NCBI RefSeq assembly: GCF_900177535.1
Contig: NZ_FXAJ01000002.1
Span: 1-64,000 of the forward strand
DNA from: Priestia filamentosa
GTDB taxonomy: Bacteria; Bacillota; Bacilli; Bacillales; Bacillaceae_H
Reading direction: 5' to 3'
DNA length: 64,000 nt
Each line of letters starts with the position of its first letter. Position 1 is the stretch's first letter. Of this stretch, positions 26,151 to 36,482 are shown one piece after another. The notes under the pieces are model-generated. The model was not told where the DNA came from and searched no databases. It was given only the letters and a program-made list of their open reading frames with translations. The translations under genes were made by a program, and so were the position numbers.

Positions 26151-26933
26151 ATGTCGAATAATTTGAATTCATTTTCAATGGACTTCTTCCGTCTTGACGG
26201 GAAAGTGGCAATCATTACTGGTGGGAACAAAGGTCTAGGTCAAGGATGTGCTGTGGCCCTTGCTAAAGCAGGCGCAGACGTGTTCATTGTAACACATGGA
26301 AAAGAGTGGGATGAGACACGAGCTCTTGTAGAGGAAGCTGGAGGAAATGTTCACTTCCATCAAGCAGATTTATCAGATCGCTCCTCTATTAAACAAGTAG
26401 TTTCAGAGTGTCTTAACGTATATAAAAAGATTGATATTTTAATTAATAATGCAGGAACAATTCGTCGTGCCCCTCTTCTCGAATATAAAGAAGAAGATTG
26501 GGATGCAGTAATGGCGATTAATCAAGATGCAGTTTATTTCTTAAGCCAAGAAGTCGCAAAAGTAATGGCTGAACAAAGGAGCGGTAAAATTATTAATATC
26601 GCTTCCATGCTTTCTTTCCAAGGCGGAAAATTTGTTCCTTCCTATACAGCAAGCAAACATGCTGTAACAGGGCTTACAAAATCATTTGCTAATGAGCTTG
26701 CTGAACATAACATTCAAGTAAATGCCATTGCGCCGGGATATGTAGAAACAGCGAATACAGCTCCTATTCGTGCAGATGAACAGCGTAACAAAGAAATCTT
26801 AAGCCGTATCCCTGCTGGACGCTGGGCAACTCCAGTAGATTTAATGGGCACAGCGGTATTCTTGGCAAGTCAAGCTTCTGACTATATGAACGGACACATT
26901 TTAGCTGTTGATGGTGGTTGGTTAGCTCGATAA
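26151..26933 (+). CDS. kduD: 2-dehydro-3-deoxy-D-gluconate 5-dehydrogenase
   Basis: 260 residues, ATG at 26151 with GGGGGAG upstream. It is a classical SDR: cofactor loop TGGNKGLGQG (about 23-32), catalytic Ser in NIASMLSFQGG and YTASKH (Tyr about 167, Lys 171), and the KduD-type FFRLDGKVAIITGG start. It reduces 2,5-diketo-3-deoxygluconate to KDG using NADH. With KduI, KdgK and KdgA it completes the unsaturated-uronate route. Confidence 0.94.
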   Translation: MSNNLNSFSMDFFRLDGKVAIITGGNKGLGQGCAVALAKAGADVFIVTHGKEWDETRALVEEAGGNVHFHQADLSDRSSIKQVVSECLNVYKKIDILINNAGTIRRAPLLEYKEEDWDAVMAINQDAVYFLSQEVAKVMAEQRSGKIINIASMLSFQGGKFVPSYTASKHAVTGLTKSFANELAEHNIQVNAIAPGYVETANTAPIRADEQRNKEILSRIPAGRWATPVDLMGTAVFLASQASDYMNGHILAVDGGWLAR

Positions 26934-26970
26934 CTCTATTTTTATAGAATAGATTATTAAAAATTGTATG

Positions 26971-27001
26971 AGCTGTATCGCATTAGTGATACAGCTTTAT
27001 T
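26971..27001 (+). terminator. Terminator after kduD
   Basis: AGCTGTATC (26971-26979) pairs with GATACAGCT (26988-26996), followed by TTATTATATT. Confidence 0.75.
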
Positions 27002-27050
27002 ATATTACATTTGATATGCAGGACACTAAAAATAAAAAAGGGTGATATAA

Positions 27051-27887
27051 ATGAACCTAGGCATAAGAGGTCATGATATTGAAAAGAATGGTTTAGAGGA
27101 ATTAGTAGAAGAAATTGAAAAAAAGGGGCTTACATCTGTACAGTTAGCTTTAAGTAAATCTTTAAATTATGTAAATACAGATTTAGGAAGTTTAAGCCCT
27201 GGTCTTGCTCATTATGTAGGAAGTACCTTTCAGAAACACGGTATTCAAATCGCTGTATTAGGTTGTTATATTAATATGATTCATCCTGATAAAGTGGAAA
27301 GACGAAAAGGCTTAGAAAGATTTAAAGAACATATAAGATATGCAAGAGATTTCGGGTGCAGTATTGTAGGGACGGAAACTGGTAATGTAAATGCTGAAAT
27401 TTTTTATACTACGGAAAACTTCAAAGAAGAACCATTCCAAGAAGTAGTCGAAAGTGTCCGTGAACTTGTAGAAGAAGCTGAAAAATTTGGCGTAATCGTA
27501 GGAATTGAAGCAGGAGTGAATCATCCTATTTATTCATCAAAAGTGATGAAAAGGCTTTTAGATTGTGTGAATTCCAATAATCTGCAAGTGATTTTTGATC
27601 CAGTAAATTTACTGACGATAGATAATTATAAAGAACAGAATGAGATTTTTGAAGAAGCATTTAACTTATTTGGAGATAGAATGGTTATCCTACATGCCAA
27701 AGACTTTATTGTAGAAGATCAAATGTTAAAACCAGCTGCTGTTGGGAAAGGATTATTAAATTATGACCTAGTCATGAAATTAATAAAGGAGAAAAAACCT
27801 TTTATAAATATCTTAATGGAAGATACACAAGAACCTTTTATAGATGAAAGCATTGTTTTCTTAAGAGAGAAGTATAATCAAGGTTAA
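27051..27887 (+). CDS. Sugar phosphate isomerase/epimerase-type TIM barrel (AP_endonuc_2 family)
   Basis: 278 residues, ATG at 27051 after GGGTGATATAA. It is a xylose-isomerase-like TIM barrel with metal-ligand positions in VGTETGNVN (about 105-113), VGIEAGVNHP (about 151-160), VIFDPVNLL (about 181-189), ILHAKDF (about 215-221) and the final ILMEDT Glu. The family includes IolE/IolI, hydroxypyruvate isomerase and tagatose epimerase. In this island it may epimerise or isomerise an uncommon uronate or deoxy-sugar intermediate, but KduI already covers the known isomerase step, so its substrate is open. Confidence 0.85.
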   Translation: MNLGIRGHDIEKNGLEELVEEIEKKGLTSVQLALSKSLNYVNTDLGSLSPGLAHYVGSTFQKHGIQIAVLGCYINMIHPDKVERRKGLERFKEHIRYARDFGCSIVGTETGNVNAEIFYTTENFKEEPFQEVVESVRELVEEAEKFGVIVGIEAGVNHPIYSSKVMKRLLDCVNSNNLQVIFDPVNLLTIDNYKEQNEIFEEAFNLFGDRMVILHAKDFIVEDQMLKPAAVGKGLLNYDLVMKLIKEKKPFINILMEDTQEPFIDESIVFLREKYNQG

Positions 27888-28038
27888 GGAACAGTATTAT
27901 GAAGTATTTTGTGATCCGATAGAGTATTTATCAATTATGGAATACTCATTTGTTTAATGAACATGTTTTGGTTTGCATTTCTAGGTAGTTTTTTAAAAGG
28001 TTAAATAAAACGTTAGAAGAAAAATGAGCTTATCAAAG

Positions 28039-28067
28039 GTCCTTTGTTTTGGCAAAGGACTTTTTTT
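28039..28067 (+). terminator. Terminator after the TIM-barrel gene
   Basis: GTCCTTTG (28039-28046) pairs with CAAAGGAC (28053-28060), followed by seven T. It closes the first half of the island. Confidence 0.9.
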
Positions 28068-28278
28068 ATGGTTAAAATCTAGATTACTTTTATCAACAAT
28101 TTGAAGTATATTTGTATTAATATAAGGAACTTAATCAAAAATACTTTTTACATTATCATTTTTAATTGTTAATAATAATAGGTAATCAAAACACCAATTC
28201 AATTGCTAGAATAGTTAGAAACCATACTTTAAAATGAGTATACAAAGTGAAGAAAGATGGCAAAAAAGGAGAATTTCT

Positions 28279-29247
28279 ATGCAACATGAGCTTTTAAATG
28301 AATTATTAAAGATAACAGAAGAAGAGGAAATAATCTTACAAAACAGAAGAGAAATCAAAAAAGAGCTTTATACAAATCAGTCCAATTTTATTATTGAAAG
28401 CGAAAAATTTCTCAGTAAGGATAAGATGATTATGGTTCGCCAACATACACGCTTTGTTGATTTTCCTAAACATAAACACAATTATATTGAAATCAATTAT
28501 GTTTATAATGGAGAATTAAATCAAAAGGTAGGGAACCAAAAAATAAGTTTAAAACAAGGGGAGCTGTTATTTTTAAATCAGCATATTGAACATGAAATTG
28601 CTGCATGTGCAACAGAAGACATTGTTATTAATTTCATTATTCAACCTCAATTTTTCGATTTTATTTTCTCTTTCTTAACAACTGAAAATAGAATTAGTAA
28701 TTTTCTAATCAACAGTTTATACAATAGCACTCAAAACGGACAATTTCTCTACTTTAAAGTTTCAGAAGTGGAAAGTATTCAAGATTTAATCAAAAAAATT
28801 ATTATGGAAATTAGGTCTTCTGCCTTTATGTCTGAATCAACTGTTAAATTATATATGGGACTTTTAATTGTTGAACTAATTAAACATGCTGATAAGGCTG
28901 AGCATACAGAAGATTATCCTGTCCAGCACTACTTAATCGTTGAGTCTTTAAAATATATCGATGAAAATTTTCAAAAAGCTTCATTATATGAGTTATCTTC
29001 TCAATTAAATCAACCCCACTATGCTTTAAGTAAAGAAATTAAAAAGGCTACAAATTATACCTTTAAAGAGTTACTTCAAGAAAAACGTTTGAGCAAATCA
29101 AGAGAGTTACTAGAAAGTACAGATATGCCAATTGCGACAATAATAGATCAAGTTGGGTACGATAATGTTAGTTATTTCTATCGAATTTTTAAAAATAAAT
29201 ATAATCAGACACCAAAACAATTTAGAGAGCATTTAGCGAAGGAATAA
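28279..29247 (+). CDS. AraC-family regulator with cupin sensor
   Basis: 322 residues from the ATG at 28279, which has AAAGGAG upstream; the ATG at 28234 has none. Residues about 55-140 form an AraC-type cupin (PKHKHNYIEINYVYNGELNQ, LKQGELLFLNQHIEHEI). The last 100 residues hold two HTHs, with SLYELSSQLNQPHYALSKEI and the signature IATIIDQVGYDNVSYFYRIF then KNKYNQTPKQFR. It sits directly before rhaB-rhaA, so it probably activates these genes in response to L-rhamnose or a related sugar. This is an inference from position. Confidence 0.93.
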   Translation: MQHELLNELLKITEEEEIILQNRREIKKELYTNQSNFIIESEKFLSKDKMIMVRQHTRFVDFPKHKHNYIEINYVYNGELNQKVGNQKISLKQGELLFLNQHIEHEIAACATEDIVINFIIQPQFFDFIFSFLTTENRISNFLINSLYNSTQNGQFLYFKVSEVESIQDLIKKIIMEIRSSAFMSESTVKLYMGLLIVELIKHADKAEHTEDYPVQHYLIVESLKYIDENFQKASLYELSSQLNQPHYALSKEIKKATNYTFKELLQEKRLSKSRELLESTDMPIATIIDQVGYDNVSYFYRIFKNKYNQTPKQFREHLAKE

Positions 29248-29486
29248 AGAGCTAAATGTTCTTTTTATGGAGTTTTTATCCAGCTAAATGCTATCATCAT
29301 AAAACTGAAATCTTTTATGTTATGCGCTTTCATTCTAAAAGGACTTGTTCCATAAATTTGTTTAGGATAACAGAAAAATCTATAACAATTAAAAGTTAAA
29401 TGTAATGTATTTTTGCAAATAAGGACAATAAATAAATAATTTTAGTCATTATTTACTCTTTCAATCTGTTTTAAGATAAGAACATA

Positions 29487-29500
29487 AGCAAACGCTTTCA
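29487..29500 (+). promoter_or_regulatory. Candidate cre site upstream of rhaB
   Basis: AGCAAACGCTTTCA matches the cre consensus at all but two positions and lies 18 bp before the rhaB start codon. Confidence 0.5.
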
Positions 29501-29517
29501 GATAAAGGGTGATAGTA

Positions 29518-30933
29518 ATGAAGAAATGTTGTTTAGCTGTTGATATTGGTGCATCTAGTGGTCGGTTGATTGCTAGCTACCTTAAAAATGGACAATTAAA
29601 ACTAAATGAAATTCACCGTTTTGAAAATAAAATTGTCCGAAAAGATGACCAATTTTGCTGGGAACTTGATCGATTATTTTTAGAAATCAAAAAAGGGATT
29701 AAAAAATGTCAAGGTAAAGGTTTGAAGCCGGAAAGTATAGGAATTGATACATGGGCAGTTGACTTCATACTCCTAGATGATAATGAAAAACCTTTGACTA
29801 ATTCCGTTGCTTATCGAGATTCACGAACAGATGGAATGATGGATGAAGTCTTTAAAATCATAATGAAAGAACGTCTATATTTAGAAACAGGTATTCAGTT
29901 TCAAAAATTCAATACGATTTATCAACTTTATTCCATTAAACAAAACAATCCAGAGATCTTAGATAAGGCAGCATCATTCCTTATGATTCCTGACTATTTT
30001 AATTATCTACTAACAGGAAAAAAGGCAAATGAATATACAAATGCTACGTCAACTCAACTAGTTAATGCATTTACGAAAAAATGGGATGACGAAATTCTAG
30101 ATCAATTAGGCATTAAAAAGGAAATCTTTCAGGAGATTCACAATCCTAAAACAGTGTTAGGAACGCTGAAAGAGGATCTTGTAGAGGAATTTGGTTTTGA
30201 TATGAAAGTTATTTTGCCCGCAACACATGATACAGGATCAGCTGTTATCTCGGTTCCAGAGCTAGACGAGACCATCTATATAAGTTCAGGAACATGGTCT
30301 TTAATCGGGGTCGAAAACTATTTTCCAATTTGTATTACAAAGGCTCTAGACTACAATTTTACGAATGAAGGCGGTATTGATTATCGCTATCGATTCCTAA
30401 AGAACATTATGGGACTTTGGATGATACAGGAAGTAAAAAGAAATTATCAAGATCAATATTCGTTTGCTGAGTTAGTTGATTTAGCTCGCCAAGTTCAAGA
30501 ATTCACCTCTACTGTTAATGTAGATGATCCAAGGTTTTTAAAGCCAGAAAATATGATTGAGGAAATTCAACGCTACTGTCAAGAGACAAATCAAGCAATA
30601 CCAACCACACCTGGTGAAGTAGCCAAGTGTGTATATGATAGTTTGGTATGCAGCTATCAACAAGCTATTAATCAAATTGAAGAAATATTTGAAAGAAAAT
30701 TCGAAAAGATTAATGTTATTGGTGGCGGTTGTCAAAATGAAATGTTAAATCAACTAATTGCTGATACAACGAAAAAAGTAGTATATGCAGGTCCAATAGA
30801 GGCAACAGCCATTGGAAATATTGTGTCCCAATTAATGGCAGTGGGGGAAATTGAAGATATAAACGAAGCAAGAACAATTGTTAAGCATTCTTTTGAAGTG
30901 AAAAAGTTTTCACCTTCAATTATTACAGCATAA
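29518..30933 (+). CDS. rhaB: L-rhamnulokinase
   Basis: 471 residues from the ATG at 29518, which has AAAGGGTGATAGTA before it; the GTG at 29509 lies in that site. It is an FGGY kinase: N-terminal phosphate loop AVDIGASSGRLI (about 6-17), GIDTWAVDF (about 77-85, catalytic Asp region), HDTGSAV (about 236-242), SSGTWSLIG (about 258-266) and the C-terminal NVIGGGCQNEMLNQLIAD. These are the RhaB-type versions of the motifs. It phosphorylates L-rhamnulose to L-rhamnulose-1-phosphate. rhaA follows after 17 bases. Confidence 0.95.
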   Translation: MKKCCLAVDIGASSGRLIASYLKNGQLKLNEIHRFENKIVRKDDQFCWELDRLFLEIKKGIKKCQGKGLKPESIGIDTWAVDFILLDDNEKPLTNSVAYRDSRTDGMMDEVFKIIMKERLYLETGIQFQKFNTIYQLYSIKQNNPEILDKAASFLMIPDYFNYLLTGKKANEYTNATSTQLVNAFTKKWDDEILDQLGIKKEIFQEIHNPKTVLGTLKEDLVEEFGFDMKVILPATHDTGSAVISVPELDETIYISSGTWSLIGVENYFPICITKALDYNFTNEGGIDYRYRFLKNIMGLWMIQEVKRNYQDQYSFAELVDLARQVQEFTSTVNVDDPRFLKPENMIEEIQRYCQETNQAIPTTPGEVAKCVYDSLVCSYQQAINQIEEIFERKFEKINVIGGGCQNEMLNQLIADTTKKVVYAGPIEATAIGNIVSQLMAVGEIEDINEARTIVKHSFEVKKFSPSIITA

Positions 30934-30950
30934 GAAAGGAAGAATATTAA

Positions 30951-32219
30951 ATGACACTTAATGAAAAGTATGAAATTGCGAAAAAGGAATATGAAAAATG
31001 GGGAATCGATGTTGATAATGTATTGGAACAGTTAAAAAATGTACCTATTTCGATTCATTGTTGGCAAGGGGATGACGTTGCTGGCTTTGAGGTAAATAAA
31101 GGAGAGTTATCAGGTGGTATTGATGTAACAGGAAATTATCCAGGTAAAGCAAGAACACCTGAGGAATTACGAGCAGACCTTGAGAAAGCGCTATCTCTAA
31201 TTCCTGGGAAACACCGTGTGAACTTACATGCCATTTATGGGGAAACAAATGGAGAAGTAGTAGAAAGAGATCAATTAGAGCCAAAACACTTTGAAAACTG
31301 GGTGAAATGGGCGAAAGAACATGGTTTAGGATTAGATTTCAATCCAACATTATTTTCACATGAAAAAGCAGCAGATGGTTTAACATTATCACATCCAGAC
31401 GAGAAAATTAGAGAATTCTGGATTAACCACTGTATCGCTAGCCGTAAAATTGGGGAGTATTTTGGTAAAGAATTAGGTACACCATCTTTAACAAACATTT
31501 GGATTCCTGATGGCTATAAAGATGTTCCAAGTGATCGCCTCACGCCTCGTCAAAGACTAAAAAATTCACTAGATACGATTTTTAGCGAAGAAATAAATGA
31601 AGAATATAACCTGGATGCTGTTGAAAGTAAGTTATTTGGAATTGGCTCTGAGTCTTATGTGGTAGGTTCACATGAATTTTACTTTGGATATGCATTAAAA
31701 AATAATAAGTTATGTTTATTAGATACAGGACATTTCCATCCAACTGAAACAGTATCAAACAAAATTTCATCTATGTTACTTTACAGTGATAAAATTGCTT
31801 TACATGTATCACGACCTGTTCGTTGGGATAGTGATCATGTTGTGACATTAGATGATGAGTTACGTGAAATCGCTCTTGAGATTGTTCGAAACGGTGCATT
31901 GGATAAAGTCATGATTGGTCTGGATTTCTTTGATGCTAGTATTAACCGTGTAGCAGCATGGACAATTGGCACAAGAAATATGATTAAAGCATTACTATAT
32001 GCAATGTTAGTACCAAATGAACATTTAAAACAGTTACAGGAAGATGGGAACTTTACGGAAAGATTAGCGTTAATGGAGGAATTTAAGACATATCCTTTTG
32101 GTGCGATCTGGGATTATTACTGCGAAAAAATGGGAGTTCCAGTAAAAGAAACATGGTTAGAAGACGTGAAGCAATATGAGCAAGATGTATTAGTAAAAAG
32201 AGACTCTGTTTTAGCCTAA
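30951..32219 (+). CDS. rhaA: L-rhamnose isomerase
   Basis: 422 residues (E. coli RhaA has 419), ATG at 30951 after AAAGGAAG. It is a TIM-barrel aldose isomerase with [14 protein letters not shown] (about 34-47), [15 protein letters not shown] (about 63-77) and metal-site segments [37 protein letters not shown] and [14 protein letters not shown]. It converts L-rhamnose to L-rhamnulose and forms an operon with rhaB. Mutarotase RhaM, aldolase RhaD and the dehydrogenase are encoded further right. Confidence 0.97.
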   Translation: MTLNEKYEIAKKEYEKWGIDVDNVLEQLKNVPISIHCWQGDDVAGFEVNKGELSGGIDVTGNYPGKARTPEELRADLEKALSLIPGKHRVNLHAIYGETNGEVVERDQLEPKHFENWVKWAKEHGLGLDFNPTLFSHEKAADGLTLSHPDEKIREFWINHCIASRKIGEYFGKELGTPSLTNIWIPDGYKDVPSDRLTPRQRLKNSLDTIFSEEINEEYNLDAVESKLFGIGSESYVVGSHEFYFGYALKNNKLCLLDTGHFHPTETVSNKISSMLLYSDKIALHVSRPVRWDSDHVVTLDDELREIALEIVRNGALDKVMIGLDFFDASINRVAAWTIGTRNMIKALLYAMLVPNEHLKQLQEDGNFTERLALMEEFKTYPFGAIWDYYCEKMGVPVKETWLEDVKQYEQDVLVKRDSVLA

Positions 32220-32262
32220 GATATTGAGTGAAAACGATATAGTAAATTTATAAATAGGTATA

Positions 32263-32302
32263 GACAGGGGGAGGATCTAATAGATCAATTCCCCTGTTTT
32301 AT
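32263..32302 (+). terminator. Terminator after rhaA
   Basis: ACAGGGG (32264-32270) pairs with CCCCTGT (32291-32297), with an inner GATCTA/TAGATC stem and a TTT tail. Confidence 0.75.
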
Positions 32303-32399
32303 ATTTTGACAATTCTTTCTTATACAAACAAAGAGCAAGACTAAGCTTTTTTATATTAATAGAATAAGAACAATTTTAAAGGTGTTAGGATGATGGCAT

Positions 32400-33131
32400 G
32401 TGGAGTATAAATCAATTCGTCCAAAAAAGATATATGAGGAAATATCAGACCTTATTCTTTCTATGATACGAGAAGGGACATTAAAACCAGGAGATAAGCT
32501 GCTTTCTGTTCATCAGCTTGCAGAACAATTCGGAGTGGGAAGGTCTGCTGTGCGTGAAGCATTAAGTGCTGTTCGTGCGATGGGGTTAATTGAGATGCGA
32601 CAAGGAGAAGGGACCTATGTGAAAAAATTTGATCCTTCGCATTTACTAATGCCTCTACATTCTCATCTTTTATTGCAAAAAGAAGATCTTGTTCACTTAT
32701 TTGAAGTTCGAAAAATCGTTGAAGTGGGAGCTGTACAAGCCGCAGCTATAAAGCGTACTAAAGAAAATTTAAAAGAAATGGAATGCTGGATTGACAAAGG
32801 AAAAGCTGTGGCGGGTGATAAAGAAGGGAAAAGGGTTGTCGATTTTCACTTTCATCTGACAATTGTTAAGGCTTCTCATAATCCAATTTTATTAAAACTT
32901 ATGAGCCATATCTCAAAATTGATTGAAAAAACGATCGATGAGACTTATCATTCCATTTTATACGAAGAACAAATAACCAAAAATTTATTTGATGGCCATC
33001 TAGCTATTTATGAAACTATTAAAAAACAGGATGTTGAGAGTGCAAGCAAGGCAATGATGAATCATTTAATAGAAAGTGAAAAACTACAGTCTGTTTTAAG
33101 ACATCCTAAAGATGAATATAGTGTGATTTAA
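32400..33131 (+). CDS. lutR: GntR/FadR-family regulator, probable LutR
   Basis: 243 residues from a GTG at 32400 with TTAGGA nine bases before; earlier ATGs open only a six-codon frame. The winged HTH is at about 8-70 (YEEISDLILSMIREGTLKPG, AEQFGVGRSAVREALSAVRA), followed by an FCD effector domain (HLFEVRKIVEVGAVQAAAIK, VDFHFHLTIVKASHNP). The His/Asp residues in these segments form the usual FCD metal site. It lies directly upstream of lutABC, as regulators of lactate operons often do; in B. subtilis LutR represses lutABC and is relieved by L-lactate. Confidence 0.88.
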   Translation: MEYKSIRPKKIYEEISDLILSMIREGTLKPGDKLLSVHQLAEQFGVGRSAVREALSAVRAMGLIEMRQGEGTYVKKFDPSHLLMPLHSHLLLQKEDLVHLFEVRKIVEVGAVQAAAIKRTKENLKEMECWIDKGKAVAGDKEGKRVVDFHFHLTIVKASHNPILLKLMSHISKLIEKTIDETYHSILYEEQITKNLFDGHLAIYETIKKQDVESASKAMMNHLIESEKLQSVLRHPKDEYSVI

Positions 33132-33184
33132 AAAATTTTTCTAGATTGCATATATCATTTTTATCATTACCTTTTATCTTTTAG

Positions 33185-33198
33185 TAGTCAGATGACCA
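33185..33198. promoter_or_regulatory. Candidate LutR operator upstream of lutA
   Basis: TAGTCAGATGACCA, with GTCA/TGAC half sites, fits a FadR-type dyad and lies about 35 bp before the lutA start. Assigned by position and symmetry only. Confidence 0.35.
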
Positions 33199-33234
33199 GA
33201 TAAATTTAAGTGTATGTTGAGAGGAGATTTAAAA

Positions 33235-33951
33235 ATGAAAGTGAGTCTATTTATCACATGCTTAGTCGATACTTTCCAATCAAATGTTGGTAAAGCAACA
33301 GTCGAGTTACTTGAGCGTCTTGGGTGTGAAGTTTCATTCCCTACCTCCCAGGTTTGTTGCGGTCAGCCTGCTTATAATAGCGGCTATGTTGCCGAAGCTA
33401 AGAAAGCCGCGAAAAATATGATTCAAACTTTTGAAGATGCGGAGTACGTAGTGACGCCTTCTGGATCTTGTGCAACTATGTTTCATGAGTATTCGCATAT
33501 ATTTGCAGGAGATGTTGAATGGGAGGAACGAGCAAAGCGCCTTGCCGAAAAAACATATGAACTAACTCAATTTATTGTAGACGTTTTAAAGGTTACAGAT
33601 GTGGGGGCGCGTTTAAAAGGAAAAGCAACTTATCATACATCTTGTCATATGACACGTTTGTTAGGCGTTAAAGAAGCACCTTTTACGCTGCTTTCTCATG
33701 TAAAAGAATTAGAAGTCGAGCAACTTCCGAATTCTCAAAATTGCTGTGGGTTTGGTGGAACTTTCTCTGTCAAAATGATGCCAATATCTGAACAAATGGT
33801 AGACGAAAAAGTAGCGAGTGTGGTGAAAACAGGAGCAGACTATTTAATTAGTGCAGATTGTGGGTGCTTAATGAATATTGGGGGAAGAATGGAGCGATTA
33901 GGAGAATCAGCCAAAGTATTGCATATCGCGGAGGTATTAAATAGCCGTTAA
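33235..33951 (+). CDS. lutA: L-lactate oxidation complex protein LutA
   Basis: 238 residues from the ATG at 33235, preceded by GAGAGGAG. It holds two CCG-type Cys motifs ([11 protein letters not shown] about 40-50; [12 protein letters not shown] about 170-181) that bind the iron-sulfur cofactor in this family, and a late CGCLMNIGG. With LutB and LutC it oxidises L-lactate to pyruvate in the cytoplasm. In this island L-lactate is the product of lactaldehyde oxidation from rhamnose. Confidence 0.96.
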   Translation: MKVSLFITCLVDTFQSNVGKATVELLERLGCEVSFPTSQVCCGQPAYNSGYVAEAKKAAKNMIQTFEDAEYVVTPSGSCATMFHEYSHIFAGDVEWEERAKRLAEKTYELTQFIVDVLKVTDVGARLKGKATYHTSCHMTRLLGVKEAPFTLLSHVKELEVEQLPNSQNCCGFGGTFSVKMMPISEQMVDEKVASVVKTGADYLISADCGCLMNIGGRMERLGESAKVLHIAEVLNSR

Positions 33952-33969
33952 ATCAAGGGGGAATAAAAA

Positions 33970-35394
33970 ATGAGCATGAAAATCAGCGATAAAAAGTTTA
34001 ATGAACGTGTTGATAAAGGTATTCAAGATTCTACAATGCGTGAAGCCGTATCTACAGCTCAAGAGCGCTTGTATACACGTCGTTTGGCAGCTAGTGATGA
34101 GCTTGGGAACTGGGAAGACTGGCGTGAGTTAGGAGAGCAAATTCGCCAACACACATTGGAAAATCTAGACTATTACTTAATGCAATTAAGTGAAAATGTT
34201 ACAAAACGTGGGGGAAATGTGTTTTTTGCAAAAACAAAAGAAGAAGCAGCTCAATATATTAAGGAAATAGCAGAAAAAAAGCAAGCTAAAAAAGTCGTTA
34301 AGTCTAAATCAATGGTAACAGAAGAAATTGAAATGAATAAAACACTCGAAGATATCGGATGTGAAGTAGTAGAGAGTGACCTTGGCGAATACATCCTACA
34401 AGTGGATGATCATGAGCCACCTTCTCATATTGTAGCTCCAGCTCTTCATATGAAAAAAGAACAAATTCGTGATGTATTTCAAGAAAAATTGGGTTATGAA
34501 CAATCAGAAGATCCTTATGAAATGACAAAATTTGTTCGGGAAATCCTTCGTGAAAAATTTCTTGAAGCAGAAATTGGTGTAACAGGCTGTAACTTTGCAG
34601 TTGCAAATACAGGTTCCATCTGTCTAGTAACCAATGAAGGAAATGCAGATCTTGTCACAGCTATTCCTAAAACGCAAATTGCCGTAATGGGAATGGAACG
34701 TCTAGTACCAACAATGGAAGAACTAGATGTGCTTGTGGGATTGCTATGTCGAAGTGCAGTCGGGCAAAAGCTAACAAGCTACATTACGACAGTGGGTCCT
34801 AAATACGAGGAAGAGGCAGACGGTCCAGAAGAATTTCATCTTGTTGTAGTTGATAATGGACGTTCTGAAATTTTAGGATCTGAGTTTCGCCAAGTTTTAC
34901 AATGTATCCGTTGTGCAGCCTGTATTAACGTATGCCCAGTGTATCGTCATGTTGGAGGGCATTCTTATGGCTCTATCTATCCAGGTCCGATTGGTGCAGT
35001 ATTAAGTCCATTATTAGGAGGCTATGACGACTATAAAGAGCTTCCATATGCATCAAGCCTTTGCGGGGCATGTACAGATGCTTGTCCAGTTAAAATTCCA
35101 TTGCATGATCTGCTTGTAAAACACCGTCAAGTTATCGTTGAAAAAGAAGGACGTGCTCCCCTAGCTGAGAAACTTGCGATGAAAATGTTTGGCATGGGCG
35201 CTTCATCTGCTGCTCTGTACAAATTAGGAACAAAGATGGCACCTACAGCTATGAAGCCTATTGTATCAGGAGATCGAGTATCTAAAGGAATTGGACCTTT
35301 AAAAAACTGGACAGAGATTCGGGAGTTTCCAGCTCCAAGTAAAGAACGTTTCCGGGACTGGTTTGATGATCATAAAAAAGGCGGTGAAAAATAA
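33970..35394 (+). CDS. lutB: L-lactate oxidation complex iron-sulfur protein LutB
   Basis: 474 residues, ATG at 33970 after CAAGGGGGAA. The LUD domain occupies about 70-300, then ferredoxin-type [12 protein letters not shown] (from about 312) and [13 protein letters not shown] (from about 364) bind two [4Fe-4S] clusters. It is the electron-transfer subunit of LutABC. Its stop overlaps the lutC start (TAATG). Confidence 0.96.
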   Translation: MSMKISDKKFNERVDKGIQDSTMREAVSTAQERLYTRRLAASDELGNWEDWRELGEQIRQHTLENLDYYLMQLSENVTKRGGNVFFAKTKEEAAQYIKEIAEKKQAKKVVKSKSMVTEEIEMNKTLEDIGCEVVESDLGEYILQVDDHEPPSHIVAPALHMKKEQIRDVFQEKLGYEQSEDPYEMTKFVREILREKFLEAEIGVTGCNFAVANTGSICLVTNEGNADLVTAIPKTQIAVMGMERLVPTMEELDVLVGLLCRSAVGQKLTSYITTVGPKYEEEADGPEEFHLVVVDNGRSEILGSEFRQVLQCIRCAACINVCPVYRHVGGHSYGSIYPGPIGAVLSPLLGGYDDYKELPYASSLCGACTDACPVKIPLHDLLVKHRQVIVEKEGRAPLAEKLAMKMFGMGASSAALYKLGTKMAPTAMKPIVSGDRVSKGIGPLKNWTEIREFPAPSKERFRDWFDDHKKGGEK

Positions 35395-36107
35395 TGAAGG
35401 GAACATCTCAAAATCAAGAAGTTTTTTTAAATCATATTGCTGAACAACTTGGGCGTGAAAGACGAAAAAGTGGGGTTACACGACCAGACTGGAAGAACAA
35501 TGTGAATTGGGAAGTAATGAAAGGATATACAGAAAAAAAATTAATAGCTACGTTTACAGAGCATTGCAATAAAATTCATACGGTTGTTCTGGAAACAACA
35601 AAAGCTAACTTATCCCAAACATTAAAACAAATTGTTTCCGAACATGGAGGCGGTCCTATAATGACTGCTGATGATTCACGTTTCGAAGAATATGGATTAA
35701 CAAATTTGCTTGAGGAACAATGGCCAAAAGAAGAAATAGAAGTAAGCATGTGGAATCCAATTAAAGGACGCGAAGAGAACCATACCTTAGCTGAAAAAGC
35801 TAACTTCGGCATTGTGTTCAGTGATTATGCACTTGCAGAATCAGGAACAATTGTTGTGAAAACTCATTCAGGACAAGGACGCGCTCTACACTTTTTACCA
35901 ACTATTTATGTGGCTATTATTCCACGTGAGACGATTGTGCCACGGATTACGCAAGCAGTTCATGATTTAAATCAACAGGTAGAAAAGGGAGAAGACGTTG
36001 CTTCTTGTATTAACTTTATCTCTGGACCAAGTAATTCTGCAGATATTGAAATGAATTTGGTTGTGGGTGTGCATGGCCCCTTAAAAGCTTTTTATTTAAT
36101 TGTGTAA
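35394..36107 (+). CDS. lutC: L-lactate oxidation complex protein LutC
   Basis: 237 residues; the ATG at 35394 overlaps the lutB stop. A LUD domain protein (about 60-235) with [20 protein letters not shown] (about 142-161) and the C-terminal [20 protein letters not shown] then GVHGP, which are diagnostic of LutC. It is the third subunit of lactate oxidation and ends the operon before a strong hairpin. Confidence 0.95.
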   Translation: MKGTSQNQEVFLNHIAEQLGRERRKSGVTRPDWKNNVNWEVMKGYTEKKLIATFTEHCNKIHTVVLETTKANLSQTLKQIVSEHGGGPIMTADDSRFEEYGLTNLLEEQWPKEEIEVSMWNPIKGREENHTLAEKANFGIVFSDYALAESGTIVVKTHSGQGRALHFLPTIYVAIIPRETIVPRITQAVHDLNQQVEKGEDVASCINFISGPSNSADIEMNLVVGVHGPLKAFYLIV

Positions 36108-36116
36108 TATTAGGGC

Positions 36117-36159
36117 AAATACAAATAGAGATTCTAACTAGAATCTCTATTTGTATTTA
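36117..36159 (+). terminator. 19-bp hairpin after lutC
   Basis: AAATACAAATAGAGATTCT (36117-36135) pairs perfectly with 36140-36158. The tail ATAAGG lacks a strong U-run, but UAUUU lies within the right arm; it is probably the lut operon terminator. Confidence 0.7.
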
Positions 36160-36420
36160 TAAGGTGATATGTAAAGGGAGAATAAACGAGCAAGTAGAAT
36201 CAATGTAATAAATAAAGGAACGAAAGGTTAGGTTAGAAAAAATACCGGCTTGTTTAAAGAAAGAGGACAGACTCGTAAAACTGCTCAAATTATAAAAATA
36301 CTAGAAGTCAAAAGTACGATGCATATTATATATAGGAATTCAAGAAGGTGAAGAAGGGACTTTCTGTGTAAATAGAGTAGTTAATTTTTTTAGATAGAGA
36401 GTAAATCAATAACCTAGAAT
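36160..36420. other. Intergenic stretch between convergent operons
   Basis: No supported gene or remnant was seen between the lut terminator and the terminator of the minus-strand transporter. Confidence 0.4.
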
Positions 36421-36460
36421 AAAAGAGCCAAGCCCCCTAAAATGGAGCTTGGCTCTTTTA
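36421..36460. terminator. Bidirectional terminator after the MFS sugar transporter
   Basis: AAAAGAGCCAAGC (36421-36433) pairs with GCTTGGCTCTTTT (36447-36459), with U-runs on both strands. Confidence 0.9.
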
Positions 36461-36482
36461 TTTCTTATTTAGTTGTATTCTT

